23,984 bases of DNA from Euryarchaeota archaeon UBA91. GTDB lineage: Archaea; Thermoplasmatota; Poseidoniia; Poseidoniales; Poseidoniaceae. A model generated the notes under the pieces. The model did no database searches, was not told where the DNA came from, and saw only the letters and a list, made by a program, of their open reading frames with translations. Both the position numbers and the translations under genes were made by a program. The DNA lies in contig DAMU01000031.1 of assembly GCA_002499705.1 (NCBI GenBank), positions 1 through 23,984 of the forward strand, in the 5' to 3' direction. Shown piece after piece: positions 1-8,588 of the stretch (positions within the stretch are counted from its first letter, which is position 1; every line of letters starts with the position of its first letter).

Positions 1-26
1 GTTGGGTCAGCAGCAATTTCGCTCAT
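1..26 (-). CDS. 5' end of an unidentified gene (partial), downstream of nadC
   Basis: Only eight codons are inside the window, reading MSEIAADP from an ATG at 24-26 on the minus strand. The start is supported by a GGAG Shine-Dalgarno motif seven bases upstream. That motif overlaps the nadC stop codon, so the two genes are translationally close and probably co-transcribed. In many archaea nadC sits next to nadA or nadB, so a quinolinate-synthesis gene is a reasonable guess. Eight residues cannot show it. Confidence 0.6.
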
Positions 27-35
27 ATTATCTCC

Positions 36-1010
36 TCAAGCGCCATTGACAATCATGGAAATGTCAAGTGGAGGGACGCCACGGTTGACTGCGCTGGTCG
101 AAAGTACATCCATCCCACTTTCATGCCAGTGTTCGAGTTGTTCAAACACAATTCCGCCGCTTGCCTCTAGCCATATATCTTCTCTTAGATTCATTTCTAC
201 CAATTGAGAAACGGTATCTTTACTTCGTTCAGGCCCGAAGTTATCGAGCATGATGACCAGTTTTGGAATGTCTTCACCGGCTCGTTGAGACCATGCTGCA
301 GCAGCCATGATGGCTTCTTTTTCCTCACGAACTTCAATTTCTAAGAACGCTCCACAATCGGAGGTAGATACTTGCTGCAAGTATGCAATAATTCGGTTCG
401 CATGCGTATCAATTTCTTGATGCATTGATGCAAGGTCGTTTTCTTTTAGCATCAATGCATCATCGCGATGAAGGCGGTGTGTGAGTCCACCTCCGAGGTG
501 TACAGCCCATTTATCTAAGAGCCCCCATGTCGTTTTACGAGTGCAAGCAATCTGACCTGGAGCGCGTGCTGACCAGCGTTTTGCTTCAGTTGCGATACCT
601 GAAAGTTGACCAAGTATATTCAGTATGGTTCGTTCCATAGCAAGCAGAGTATCCCGGTCACCGGAAAGAGTCGCGATTTCATCATCCTTTGAGACTTTTT
701 TACCATCTCCTGCCATCCAAGATACTTTCAGCGAAGGTGCCCAAATCTGCAGCATGTGGTCAACAGCAGCAGTACCAACTACAATGCCGTCTGCGCGTGC
801 AAGAATAGTTGCCTCAATCGAATGATTGCCACCCATGAAAGGCATGCTGATTCCATCATCAGCCAGTAACGCACTAACCCATCGGTCAATGCTTGAGAGT
901 AGCATTCGTGACGGTCCTTCTTCCGCAGTCCACAACTCGTGTCCACGGTCATGTGGAGGGCGTTTTGACTCGGCCATGAAGTGTGCTAGGGGTCTGATGT
1001 TTTCAAACAT
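36..1010 (-). CDS. nadC: Nicotinate-nucleotide pyrophosphorylase (carboxylating), quinolinate phosphoribosyltransferase
   Basis: The enzyme converts quinolinate and PRPP to nicotinate mononucleotide, CO2 and pyrophosphate in de novo NAD synthesis in the cytoplasm. The protein has the family signature CTRKTTWG, followed by AVHLGGGLTHR and LMLKEND. The C-terminal barrel carries EIEVREEKEA, IMLDNFGPE, LEASGGI and STSAVNRGVPPLDISM, all in the expected order. Length is 324 residues from the ATG at 1008-1010, slightly longer than usual bacterial NadC (about 280-300). An in-frame TTG at 1044-1046 would add 12 residues, but ATG is preferred. The usual KDNH motif reads KEND here. A short downstream gene start overlaps its stop region, suggesting an operon. 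The divergent neighbour starts at 1079, so both promoters lie in a 68-bp gap. Confidence 0.93.
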   Translation of the reverse strand: MFENIRPLAHFMAESKRPPHDRGHELWTAEEGPSRMLLSSIDRWVSALLADDGISMPFMGGNHSIEATILARADGIVVGTAAVDHMLQIWAPSLKVSWMAGDGKKVSKDDEIATLSGDRDTLLAMERTILNILGQLSGIATEAKRWSARAPGQIACTRKTTWGLLDKWAVHLGGGLTHRLHRDDALMLKENDLASMHQEIDTHANRIIAYLQQVSTSDCGAFLEIEVREEKEAIMAAAAWSQRAGEDIPKLVIMLDNFGPERSKDTVSQLVEMNLREDIWLEASGGIVFEQLEHWHESGMDVLSTSAVNRGVPPLDISMIVNGA

Positions 1011-1048
1011 ACAGATTGCCCTATACGATTTGAAGTGCCTGTACAAGT

Positions 1049-1058
1049 TTTCATAAAG
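1049..1058. promoter_or_regulatory. Possible shared TATA-like element between divergent genes
   Basis: An AT-rich stretch, tttcataaag, lies about 26 bases before the ATG at 1079. That is the archaeal TATA-to-start spacing expected for a leaderless transcript, and no Shine-Dalgarno motif is seen close to that ATG. Read on the other strand it gives a tttatgaa element that could serve nadC. This rests on spacing and composition only. Confidence 0.3.
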
Positions 1059-1078
1059 GAAATCGATTAATCTAAATT

Positions 1079-1771
1079 ATGGATTCGCGAGATGAAGAAG
1101 GTATTGCCTCGCTTCAATCGATATTATCCAACACTGAAGTCATTCACATCTACGGAGCGGGACTCAACCCAGAACGTCCTGCACATTCTGCTGTCGGGGA
1201 ACTACGAGATAGAGGATGGGCTGTAGCACCTCTTCACCCCAAAGACGGAGGTGCCACCATCAAGGGATTCCCAATACGCCCTGAACTTGAAGATGGAATC
1301 ACCCCGGAGGTTGTCGTTTTGTTTCTTGCACCAGAACGCGCACGAGCAGTTGTCCGAAATTTGATTATTCGATTTGAGCGTGAAGAGTTCCCGTTGGTTT
1401 GGTTTCAGATCGGTGCAGAAGATGAGCAAGCACGACAAGCTCTCGGGGAAATGGGGGTGCCATTTGTTGAACATGATTGCCTTGTGCGTTTTGCAGAACG
1501 GCATTCTTTACAATGTGGATTGAGCCCACTACCGCAACAATGGTTTTTACAAACAGCATCTGAAAATGGTGATGGATGTTCCATTTGGAGCGCACATTCC
1601 TCAGACTCCGCATCCCTGAATCGCCCGTTGGAAGCGCTTGAATGGGTCGGCTCTCTTGGCGACCTATCGCAATCAAATCACACCATACCGAGATACATCC
1701 GTTCCCTGAAAAGCGATGATGAAACACTGCAGAACCTGGCAGTTCGATTAAGCGGAGAAATTCTCACATGA
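1079..1771 (+). CDS. CoA-binding (YccU-type Rossmann) domain protein with C-terminal extension
   Basis: Residues about 20-145 match the CoA_binding_2 / YccU family. They have a Rossmann-type opening IHIYGAGLNPERP, then GWAVAPLHPK, the IKGFPIRPEL loop, an EVVVLFLAPE strand and LVWFQIGAEDEQAR before VPFVEHDCLVRF. Members are small cytoplasmic proteins that bind CoA or a related nucleotide; most have no proven reaction. The family is normally about 140 residues. Here about 85 extra residues follow, rich in polar residues and without a motif I recognise. The ATG at 1079 has no close Shine-Dalgarno motif and may be leaderless. The stop touches the strong ribosome binding site of the downstream protease gene, so the two are probably co-transcribed, although a functional link is not obvious. 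Confidence 0.82.
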   Translation: MDSRDEEGIASLQSILSNTEVIHIYGAGLNPERPAHSAVGELRDRGWAVAPLHPKDGGATIKGFPIRPELEDGITPEVVVLFLAPERARAVVRNLIIRFEREEFPLVWFQIGAEDEQARQALGEMGVPFVEHDCLVRFAERHSLQCGLSPLPQQWFLQTASENGDGCSIWSAHSSDSASLNRPLEALEWVGSLGDLSQSNHTIPRYIRSLKSDDETLQNLAVRLSGEILT

Positions 1772-1778
1772 AGGAGGT
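1771..1778 (+). promoter_or_regulatory. Strong Shine-Dalgarno site of the protease gene
   Basis: The sequence aaggaggt begins on the last base of the upstream stop codon and lies nine bases before the ATG at 1788. It fixes that start and points to coupled translation with the upstream gene. Confidence 0.75.
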
Positions 1779-1787
1779 AGTGCTAAT

Positions 1788-4700
1788 ATGGACTCCGCCC
1801 GACACAAAAGTATGCGCACCCCAATCATACTGTTTGTGTTGGTGTGTTCTCTGTTCGCTCCAATCGCAAGTGCAGGAGTTCAAACACCTCATGAGTCAAT
1901 ATTGAATGATACGGATGATTCGAACATAATCTCATCGTATTCGCCGATTATTCAGGCTGCTATTGCACACAAGAGTGACTTGTCGATGTATTCCCATGCA
2001 GAACTCGAATCTACAATGCAATGGGTAGTTTTCGCAGCGCAATTTGACGGAGAAGCTGCTGAAGAATTGCCAGGCGCATGGATTGTTGATGTCAATCCAA
2101 AAACCGTGGTTGACGACTTTTCTCAACTGATTGAAGAAGGCATAATTGAAGCCGCCTATCCACTTATCGAGAAAATGAGGACTCCACGATGGGTTCCTAA
2201 TGACCCCTTGTTTTCGGACCAATGGCATCTCCAAAATACCGGCCAATCCGGTGGTACAAGCGGGGAGGATGTCAATATTACCGGAGCTTGGAACTCCTAC
2301 AAGGGCTCAGGAGTCGTCATTGGGATTGTCGACGACGGACTGGATTGGGCTCACCCCGATTTGGATAACTATTACGAATCCACCTTGGATTATGATTTCT
2401 GCAGTAATGACGGAAACCCGACTCCGTCTTCCAACGATGCACACGGCACTGCCGCTGCTGGTGTAGCCGCTGGAGTGGGAAATAACAACATTGGAGTAAG
2501 TGGTTCAGCGCCACGAGCAGGACTTGCAGGATTGCAACTGATTTCGTGCAGCACGACTGATACTCGGGAATCCGCCGCACTTTCTCATGAACGTCAAGAC
2601 ATTGATATTTACTCAAATTCGTGGGGGCCTAGTGACGACGGAGAGACGCTTGAAGGGCCCGGCCCGCTCATGCTTGCTGCCATGGAAAACAGCGTCTTAA
2701 CTGGACGCAATGGTCTGGGCAACATCATCACTTGGGCAGCAGGAAACGGATTGGCTGATGACGATAATGCGAATTATGACGGCTATGCAAACCTCCGGTA
2801 TACCATCGCAGTTACAGCTGTATCTCACAACGGTAAACAGTCATATTACGCTGAACCTGGAGCGAATATTTTGGTTGCTGCCCCTTCAAACGGAGATGGA
2901 GAGAGCATAACCACAACAGATAACGAAGGGTCAGGCGGTTACTCGAACGGCGATTATACGAATACATTTGGCGGGACTTCGTCTGCTACTCCGCTTGTAT
3001 CTGGCGTTATTGCATTGATGTTGGAAGCAAATGCGAATTTGACCTGGCGTGATGTTCAACACATCATCGTACTTACATCGCGTGTAAACAATGCTTCAGA
3101 CTACTCTTGGAACATCAACGGAGCGAACCATGATGTGAGTCACAAATATGGATACGGCGTTATCGATGCAGGTGCTGCTGTTTCAATGGCAGAAACATGG
3201 ACGCCTGTTGCTGAAGAAACATCGGTCACCACAGGTATGCTTGATTGCCAGCAGTGTGACATCCCTGATAATAGCCCAAATTTTGTCTCGGTCAATACAA
3301 CTGTTTCCGAACCAATTATGGTAGAAAATGTGGATGTCGTAGTTGATATCACTCACGAATTCCGTGGAGATTTAGAAATTATTTTGACAAGCCCTGATGG
3401 TACGCGAAGTATACTCAGCGAAAAACACAGTGATAACGGGAACGATTTCAATAATTGGCGCTTTTCTACGGTGCATCATTGGGATGAAGACAGTCGAGGT
3501 GAGTGGACATTGACCGTTGAAGACCAAGGAAACAACGATGTCGGTGCTCTTGATTCCTGGGAACTCATCATTTACGGAACTGAACTCGATGTCGATACGG
3601 ATGGTGATAATTTAACAAATTCCAATGAGACTGATGTCTACGGAACTGATCCAGAAGATTACGATACTGATGACGACACAATAAGCGATGGCGATGAAGT
3701 GCTCATTTTCGGCACCAATCCTCTTGTTAGCGATACCGATGGTGACGGGTTATCGGATGGTGTCGAAATCAATGTTAACGGTACTGACCCGTTGGACAAC
3801 GATACCGATGACGATTTGTTACTTGATGGAGAGGAAGTCTTACTCTATGGGACAAATCCATTGATACCCGACCCTGATGCAGACATTGACGAGTTCTATT
3901 GGTTTGAGGATTGTAACGACACGAATGCACAAATCAACCCTGGTGCTGAAGAAGTGTTGAACGGTATCGATGATAACTGCGATGGGCAGTGGGATGAGGG
4001 ATACAATTCAACGGATACCGATGAAGATGGACTTTCAGATTTCGCAGAGTTCCATGCCTTTGGGACCAACCTCTCCCTCTCTGACACCGATGGGGATTTT
4101 TTGAGCGATGGAGACGAAGTACTGATTCATTTAACCGACCCTCTTGTCAAAGATAACGACTCTGACATGGACGGCTATTACTGGTTCGAGGACTGTAATG
4201 ATACGAATGCGAGTATTGCTCCAAACGTTCAAGAATTACTCGATGGCATCGATAACAACTGTGATGGATTAATCGATGAAACCTTCAACGGAACTGATGC
4301 TGATGAAGATGGTTTACTCGACTTGGATGAATATCTTGAGATTGGAACAGATCCATTTAACGCGGATACTGATGCTGATGGATTGACAGATGGTTTCGAG
4401 ATTTTATCGACCTTCACCAACCCATTAGTTCCCGACCTTGATGAAGACGAAGACGGTTTCCGATGGTTCCTTGATTGCGATGATAACGATTCATCTCGCT
4501 CGCCAAATGCCGTTGAGATTTGGAATGGACTGGATGACGATTGCGATGATTTAATTGACGAAGATGTGAACCGAGCCAGTTGGGTTACTCCAATGCCTCT
4601 GTTGGCGGAAGTTACCCTCAACGCCACCAATGAATCACTCGATTTGACGGTCATACTCGGCCTTGATGATGATTCAATTCAACGACTCAACATCACTGTT

Positions 4701-5213
4701 CAGTGGTATCGAAACCAAACCTTGGTCGCTCAAACATTAACATTCTCTGAACAACCACATAATTGCCAGCAGCCAACCAGCGTATTCTCAGTCGAACTTT
4801 GTAACCTCAACGGAAGTGTAGGTCCTTACGAAGTCAAGGCTGTTGTGTTTGACGATACTGGATTTATCGAAGTAAAGTGGTCGGTAACCTACACCGTATG
4901 GAAGCCTCCTGTCGTCGAAGAAGAGCAAGAAGAAACGATTCTTCAGACAAATGAAAACGAAGAGAGTTTGACAATGCCTGAAAATCTCTTGGTTTGGGTA
5001 TTAGCGGGTGTTGTTGCCATACTCAGTGCCGTTCTTGTCTTTACCCGCCGTCAAAACTCTCAACCTGTTCAACAAGCTCGACCTAAGCAGGCTCCCGCTG
5101 TCTTTGTTGCAAGCCAGAAATTTTCAAATGTCCCTGCAGCACCAGATTTCTCAGAAATGGGAGAATATGTCCCGCCGTCAAACAACGATTGGGATACGAA
5201 TCGATGGAACTGA
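1788..5213 (+). CDS. Secreted, membrane-anchored kexin-like subtilisin protease with P domain and calcium-repeat stalk
   Basis: This is a 1141-residue S8 family serine endopeptidase acting outside the membrane. Residues 10-29 form a signal peptide ending in ASA, followed by a propeptide to about 130. The catalytic triad is D182 (IVDDGLDW), H219 (DAHGTAAAG) and S398 (GGTSSATP), with oxyanion N320 (WAAGN). The VDDGLD motif and a P/proprotein-convertase domain at about 485-600 (FRGDLEIILTSPDGT, WTLTVEDQ) place it near kexins. Residues 600-930 hold thrombospondin-3-like Asp-rich repeats and three MopE-like DCN...NCDG..DE motifs. Residues about 935-1040 look like an Ig-like sheet. A transmembrane helix at about 1067-1085 is followed by a short cytoplasmic tail, so the C-terminus anchors it. 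Many N-x-S/T sequons are present. Its stop abuts the stop of the convergent gene with no gap. The natural substrate is unknown. Confidence 0.93.
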   Translation: MDSARHKSMRTPIILFVLVCSLFAPIASAGVQTPHESILNDTDDSNIISSYSPIIQAAIAHKSDLSMYSHAELESTMQWVVFAAQFDGEAAEELPGAWIVDVNPKTVVDDFSQLIEEGIIEAAYPLIEKMRTPRWVPNDPLFSDQWHLQNTGQSGGTSGEDVNITGAWNSYKGSGVVIGIVDDGLDWAHPDLDNYYESTLDYDFCSNDGNPTPSSNDAHGTAAAGVAAGVGNNNIGVSGSAPRAGLAGLQLISCSTTDTRESAALSHERQDIDIYSNSWGPSDDGETLEGPGPLMLAAMENSVLTGRNGLGNIITWAAGNGLADDDNANYDGYANLRYTIAVTAVSHNGKQSYYAEPGANILVAAPSNGDGESITTTDNEGSGGYSNGDYTNTFGGTSSATPLVSGVIALMLEANANLTWRDVQHIIVLTSRVNNASDYSWNINGANHDVSHKYGYGVIDAGAAVSMAETWTPVAEETSVTTGMLDCQQCDIPDNSPNFVSVNTTVSEPIMVENVDVVVDITHEFRGDLEIILTSPDGTRSILSEKHSDNGNDFNNWRFSTVHHWDEDSRGEWTLTVEDQGNNDVGALDSWELIIYGTELDVDTDGDNLTNSNETDVYGTDPEDYDTDDDTISDGDEVLIFGTNPLVSDTDGDGLSDGVEINVNGTDPLDNDTDDDLLLDGEEVLLYGTNPLIPDPDADIDEFYWFEDCNDTNAQINPGAEEVLNGIDDNCDGQWDEGYNSTDTDEDGLSDFAEFHAFGTNLSLSDTDGDFLSDGDEVLIHLTDPLVKDNDSDMDGYYWFEDCNDTNASIAPNVQELLDGIDNNCDGLIDETFNGTDADEDGLLDLDEYLEIGTDPFNADTDADGLTDGFEILSTFTNPLVPDLDEDEDGFRWFLDCDDNDSSRSPNAVEIWNGLDDDCDDLIDEDVNRASWVTPMPLLAEVTLNATNESLDLTVILGLDDDSIQRLNITVQWYRNQTLVAQTLTFSEQPHNCQQPTSVFSVELCNLNGSVGPYEVKAVVFDDTGFIEVKWSVTYTVWKPPVVEEEQEETILQTNENEESLTMPENLLVWVLAGVVAILSAVLVFTRRQNSQPVQQARPKQAPAVFVASQKFSNVPAAPDFSEMGEYVPPSNNDWDTNRWN
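3588..4565 (+). repeat. Coding repeats: three calcium-binding modules with a 282-bp (94-residue) period
   Basis: Within the protease, Asp-rich TSP3-like units are followed by a W-F-x-D-C motif and an N-G-[IL]-D-[DN]-[DN]-C-D motif. The first cysteines are residues 709, 803 and 897 and the second are 731, 825 and 919. The module spacing is therefore exactly 94 residues, and each cysteine pair is exactly 22 residues apart. The first unit carries extra TSP3 repeats before it. DNA copies have diverged, so the period is held at protein level. Confidence 0.8.
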
Positions 5214-7382
5214 TCACAATCGATTGGAAATGATACTCCAACCGACCAATTGGCCCTCTGCCGCATCAGCAAGAAGATTCAGTTGGTGATGTTCATTATT
5301 TTCATCCCAAGACCGGGATATGTCCAGAGTGACTGCACCATCTCCACCATCGCCAATTTGCGAAAGAAGTGAGCCGATATCATTGCCAGGAACTGCAATC
5401 AAGTAGCCTACTTGCACATCGTCGTGATATTCGCCTGAAGAGGTGAAGAAACGGTCATTGCCAAACAAGACATTGTAACGGGATGAATCTGAAAACCGAG
5501 ATTCAAGTTTGGTGATGTTGAGCGTGTTTGGAATCGAATCTCGGTTGTAAGAAGTCGAATCTAAGTCGCCTCTTTTATCGTAAACACAATTCTCTTCATT
5601 TGGCGTTCCTGTAAGATTAAATTGAACCCAGCCCGCTTGTTCATCCGCTGCCACCCAGGAGAGATTCCACTGAGAGGTGGTTGTGGAGGTTTGCTGGGTT
5701 GTTCCTCGCCAAATGTAACCGTTTTCTTCCAAAGCACGTGATGCACCAGGGGCAATGGAGTTTGGCCAGTGGTCAAAGCACGAAAGTGCATCTTCAAACG
5801 TGTGCTGGCGAAGCGTTGAGTCATCCGGCATGTGCAGGTCATATTCGCCCCATGACTCCAATTCACTGCTTGAAGGCCCCAAGAGGTTCGCTTGTGGCTT
5901 GGAGTCATAAGAAAGGCCGAGGTCAAGTTGCTTTTCGCCTCGTTGAAGAGTGAGTTTTGAAAACGTGTGATGCAGTTCCAATTCCCCTTCTGGCAAGACA
6001 TAATCGTTGAGTAATTGAGAGGTCGGAGAGCAGCCAGATTGACTTGTCTGTGATTCGGAAATCAACACATCAACAGTCTGTTTTGCAGCCCAAGGATTGC
6101 CTTCCTCTACCCACAGATTCATAGTTGCTGTACCCAAGCAATAGGCTTCGATATCGTGGTGAGTTGCAACTATTTTCCATACCATTTCTCCTCCCAACTC
6201 ATCGTTTCCTATGACGCGCCAGTCCCATCCAAGGTTACTGCCTGTAGCGCCTTCATCGATTAGATCGTTCGCGAAAAGATGCTGAAGTTCTACCGGTTGC
6301 ATCATCAACGCAAGTCCGGGAGCAAGGGTCTCAAGTCCACCGAGCAAACCGCCAACACCGTAACTCATTGTCGTCCCGTGATATTTGCCAATCGGAGAAG
6401 GCAAGTCAAAGCCCCAATCCAACTGCGTCGCTTTGGTATCCTGATTACGTAATTCAGTGTACGTGGTTGATGTCAAATCAGCAGTCCCTGAGCCCGTGAT
6501 AGCTCCAAACTCACAAATTGTGCCAAGTGAAAGGTGGCGGTTTACACGAAAAGGGTCGAGAGAATTGGTGTTTACCGTTTCAACCGATAGCCATTCAGCG
6601 CCCATGCCTCCAACGACCCGGACTGCCCCTAATCGGTCATTTGACCCTTCATTGACTAATTCGCTTGTACCGCCTTCAGTAATTGAAAGCCCGCCTATCC
6701 CGCCAAAATCAATTGAAATCTTACAAATATCATCTTCGGTTTCCAGTTGGTCCATGACCAATTCGACAAAACCCTCTGTTGCGATAAAAGTCGCCAAACC
6801 CTCGTTATCACCCTTGATTTCGTATTGCATACTGTCGCCATAACGAAGTTGTTCAGCCGTAAAAGAATCCAGTTGATTATCAAGGTAGTAATATCCACCT
6901 GCGCCTAAGATAATCAAAGTGAGAAGAACAGCGGCGACTTGGGGTTTACGGACGATATCAAGAAGTGTCGCTGGACCATCTCGAGCAGGTTTTTTACTTA
7001 CTTTGGGTTGAATTTTTTTGACAGCCTTTACAGGTTCTTCCTCAAGAATCTCTGCATCGAGAATCTCTGCATCGAGAACCTTTTCTTCGGACGGGGCGTT
7101 TGGCTCTTCAGCAACTTTAGCAGATTCAGAAGGCGTTATTGTTTCTTCATCTTCCATTGAAAGTACGATTTCAGATTTTGATTCTGGGGCGGATACGTCC
7201 TTTTCTTTCGTCTCAACGTTTGGAGTTTCTTTTACAGGCAATCCTACTTCTTTGTTTGAGAGCCCTGAATCGAGAAGGCGCTCGACTAGATCTGACTTAT
7301 TTCCGGATGTGGACAAGTCGTTGAGGATGCAAAGCGCTTTGAGTTTTGCAACGGTCAAAGTCGATGTTTGTTCACCCGACAT
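5214..7382 (-). CDS. Membrane protein with N-terminal cytoplasmic SAP domain and large extracellular region
   Basis: The N-terminus matches a SAP domain (LTVAKLKALCIL, then LSTSGNKSDLVERLLDSG), a helix-turn-helix module that usually binds DNA or RNA. An acidic Glu/Pro-rich linker and a basic stretch (KKIQPKVSKKPAR) precede one transmembrane helix, VAAVLLTLIILGAGGYYYL. About 550 residues follow, predicted outside, with scattered cysteines and Gly/Thr/Ser-rich beta-type sequence and no domain I recognise. The ATG at 7380-7382 is preferred because GAGGG lies nine bases upstream. An in-frame ATG at 7412 would add ten residues. It lies 96 bp downstream of another membrane protein gene on the same strand, probably one operon. 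The function is unknown; binding nucleic acid at the membrane is inference from the SAP domain only. Confidence 0.8.
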   Translation of the reverse strand: MSGEQTSTLTVAKLKALCILNDLSTSGNKSDLVERLLDSGLSNKEVGLPVKETPNVETKEKDVSAPESKSEIVLSMEDEETITPSESAKVAEEPNAPSEEKVLDAEILDAEILEEEPVKAVKKIQPKVSKKPARDGPATLLDIVRKPQVAAVLLTLIILGAGGYYYLDNQLDSFTAEQLRYGDSMQYEIKGDNEGLATFIATEGFVELVMDQLETEDDICKISIDFGGIGGLSITEGGTSELVNEGSNDRLGAVRVVGGMGAEWLSVETVNTNSLDPFRVNRHLSLGTICEFGAITGSGTADLTSTTYTELRNQDTKATQLDWGFDLPSPIGKYHGTTMSYGVGGLLGGLETLAPGLALMMQPVELQHLFANDLIDEGATGSNLGWDWRVIGNDELGGEMVWKIVATHHDIEAYCLGTATMNLWVEEGNPWAAKQTVDVLISESQTSQSGCSPTSQLLNDYVLPEGELELHHTFSKLTLQRGEKQLDLGLSYDSKPQANLLGPSSSELESWGEYDLHMPDDSTLRQHTFEDALSCFDHWPNSIAPGASRALEENGYIWRGTTQQTSTTTSQWNLSWVAADEQAGWVQFNLTGTPNEENCVYDKRGDLDSTSYNRDSIPNTLNITKLESRFSDSSRYNVLFGNDRFFTSSGEYHDDVQVGYLIAVPGNDIGSLLSQIGDGGDGAVTLDISRSWDENNEHHQLNLLADAAEGQLVGWSIISNRL
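7046..7075. repeat. Perfect 15-bp tandem duplication (two copies)
   Basis: gaatctctgcatcga occurs twice back to back and encodes the repeated pentapeptide DAEIL in the acidic linker of the SAP-domain protein. It looks like a recent slippage duplication in a low-complexity linker. Confidence 0.85.
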
Positions 7383-7478
7383 CGCCAAACCCTCATGCTG
7401 GCCTGTCGCCATCCCCTTTCAAGTATGACCCTTAATGCGTGCTTCAAAGTGCAGGTTTTTGAGACTCTTAACGTACGG

Positions 7479-8519
7479 TCAGGCTTGGTAAGGGGCATAT
7501 GTGCCATCAGCATTTTGGACATAAACGGTCTGCTCATAACTTCCATCAGGTAATTTTTTGTAAAAATAACCGCCTTCGGCTGGTTCAAAAGTGGCCTCTG
7601 CCGGAGGCGCTGATGGTGCAACTGGCGCGGGTTCAGCAACTGGCTGTTCGGTTACAGCAGTTGGTTGCGCCTGAGGTGGACCGGTTGGGCCTGCTGCTGG
7701 AGGTCCAGTTGGACCAGGTGCAGGTGGACCGGTAGGACCGGGGCTCGGAGGCCCTGTTGGACCTGCGGCGACTCGAGCGTCGGTAAGTGATGCCAGTACT
7801 TTCTGTTCAGTCGATTCTTCTCCAGTTTCGAGAAGTTTCTTTACGTGCGCTCCATGCTTTTGTGCGCCGATGAAGGCAAACGCTGACAGGGAAAGACAAA
7901 TCAGACCGAAAAGGCCACCAATCACCTGATTTGGCCAAACCTTGCCCTTGACCATCATGTCGTTGTTGAAGGTACTGTCAACTTCACCACTGGTCTCGTT
8001 GAAATACTGAACGATGATACAATACTGGCCAGGATCGACTGAAAACTTGAATGTGTACTCTTCACCTTCAATCAAGTCACCCATGCTTTGATACTGGTAG
8101 GCATGATTGCCGCCAGCCTTGGCTTCTTCAGTAAATATTCCTAAATTTTGCTGACAATTATTCATCTTGATGACGTATGCAGTGATACTTGTGTTCGAGT
8201 ACTTTGGAGGATTCACTGCAGTAACATCTAGGTGCAAAGGTACATCGAACAAATCATCCCCTGACAAGGAAGGTCCCCAAACAAGACCAATGTCCTTCTC
8301 AGCCGAATCAGTGAAATCATCGTAATCGGCGCTGAATGGCATTGGGAAAAGGGCGAAAGTGAACATCAGAACCGCTATACCAAGCCATAAAAAGACATTC
8401 CAGCGAGATTTCTTCAATTCATCTTGTCGCTGGTCGAGAGTGAGTTCTTCACCTGCTTCCTCTGCGTCTGAATCAATAGAATTTTTATCCTCGCCCGCCA
8501 CTACACCCGTATCGGTCAT
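7479..8519 (-). CDS. Two-helix membrane protein with cytoplasmic GPTGPP octapeptide repeats
   Basis: The 346-residue protein starts with an acidic cytoplasmic segment, then a transmembrane helix at about 41-60. A 138-residue domain predicted outside has two cysteines (C122, C167) that could pair. A second helix lies at about 199-217. The cytoplasmic tail contains four GPTGPPxx octapeptides at 253-284, a Pro/Ala-rich stretch and an aromatic C-terminus (GGYFYKKLPDGSYEQ, then NADGTYAPY) that could be a small folded module. I do not recognise the family. The ATG at 8517-8519 has a weak GGGGT motif upstream. The gene precedes the SAP-domain membrane protein by about 96 bp and is divergent from the rimK-like gene. 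Proline-rich tails of this kind often mediate protein binding, but that is inference here. Confidence 0.78.
   Translation of the reverse strand: MTDTGVVAGEDKNSIDSDAEEAGEELTLDQRQDELKKSRWNVFLWLGIAVLMFTFALFPMPFSADYDDFTDSAEKDIGLVWGPSLSGDDLFDVPLHLDVTAVNPPKYSNTSITAYVIKMNNCQQNLGIFTEEAKAGGNHAYQYQSMGDLIEGEEYTFKFSVDPGQYCIIVQYFNETSGEVDSTFNNDMMVKGKVWPNQVIGGLFGLICLSLSAFAFIGAQKHGAHVKKLLETGEESTEQKVLASLTDARVAAGPTGPPSPGPTGPPAPGPTGPPAAGPTGPPQAQPTAVTEQPVAEPAPVAPSAPPAEATFEPAEGGYFYKKLPDGSYEQTVYVQNADGTYAPYQA
7668..7763 (-). repeat. Four tandem 24-bp units encoding GPTGPPxx
   Basis: The unit encodes GPTGPP plus two variable residues (SP, AP, AA, QA). Because the period is eight, glycine does not fall at every third residue, so it cannot form a continuous collagen G-x-y helix. 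Confidence 0.85.
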
Positions 8520-8575
8520 GTTTACCCCGATTTCAAGCGAGCACTTGAAAGGCGCGACGGAATGACGACTACTAT

Positions 8576-8580
8576 GGAGG
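8576..8580 (+). promoter_or_regulatory. Shine-Dalgarno motif deciding the rimK-like start
   Basis: GGAGG lies eight bases before the ATG at 8589. The upstream in-frame ATGs at 8562 and 8574 have weaker signals, and the second overlaps this motif, so 8589 is the preferred start. Confidence 0.6.
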
Positions 8581-8588
8581 AGTCTGAT

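Noticed and set aside
4229..4654. Ser-rich 141-residue frame antisense to the protease repeats
   Set aside because: It is the complement of Asp-rich calcium repeats, which gives artificial Ser-rich frames.
7668..7763. Collagen-like triple helix
   Set aside because: The eight-residue period breaks the G-x-y register, so a continuous collagen helix is not possible.
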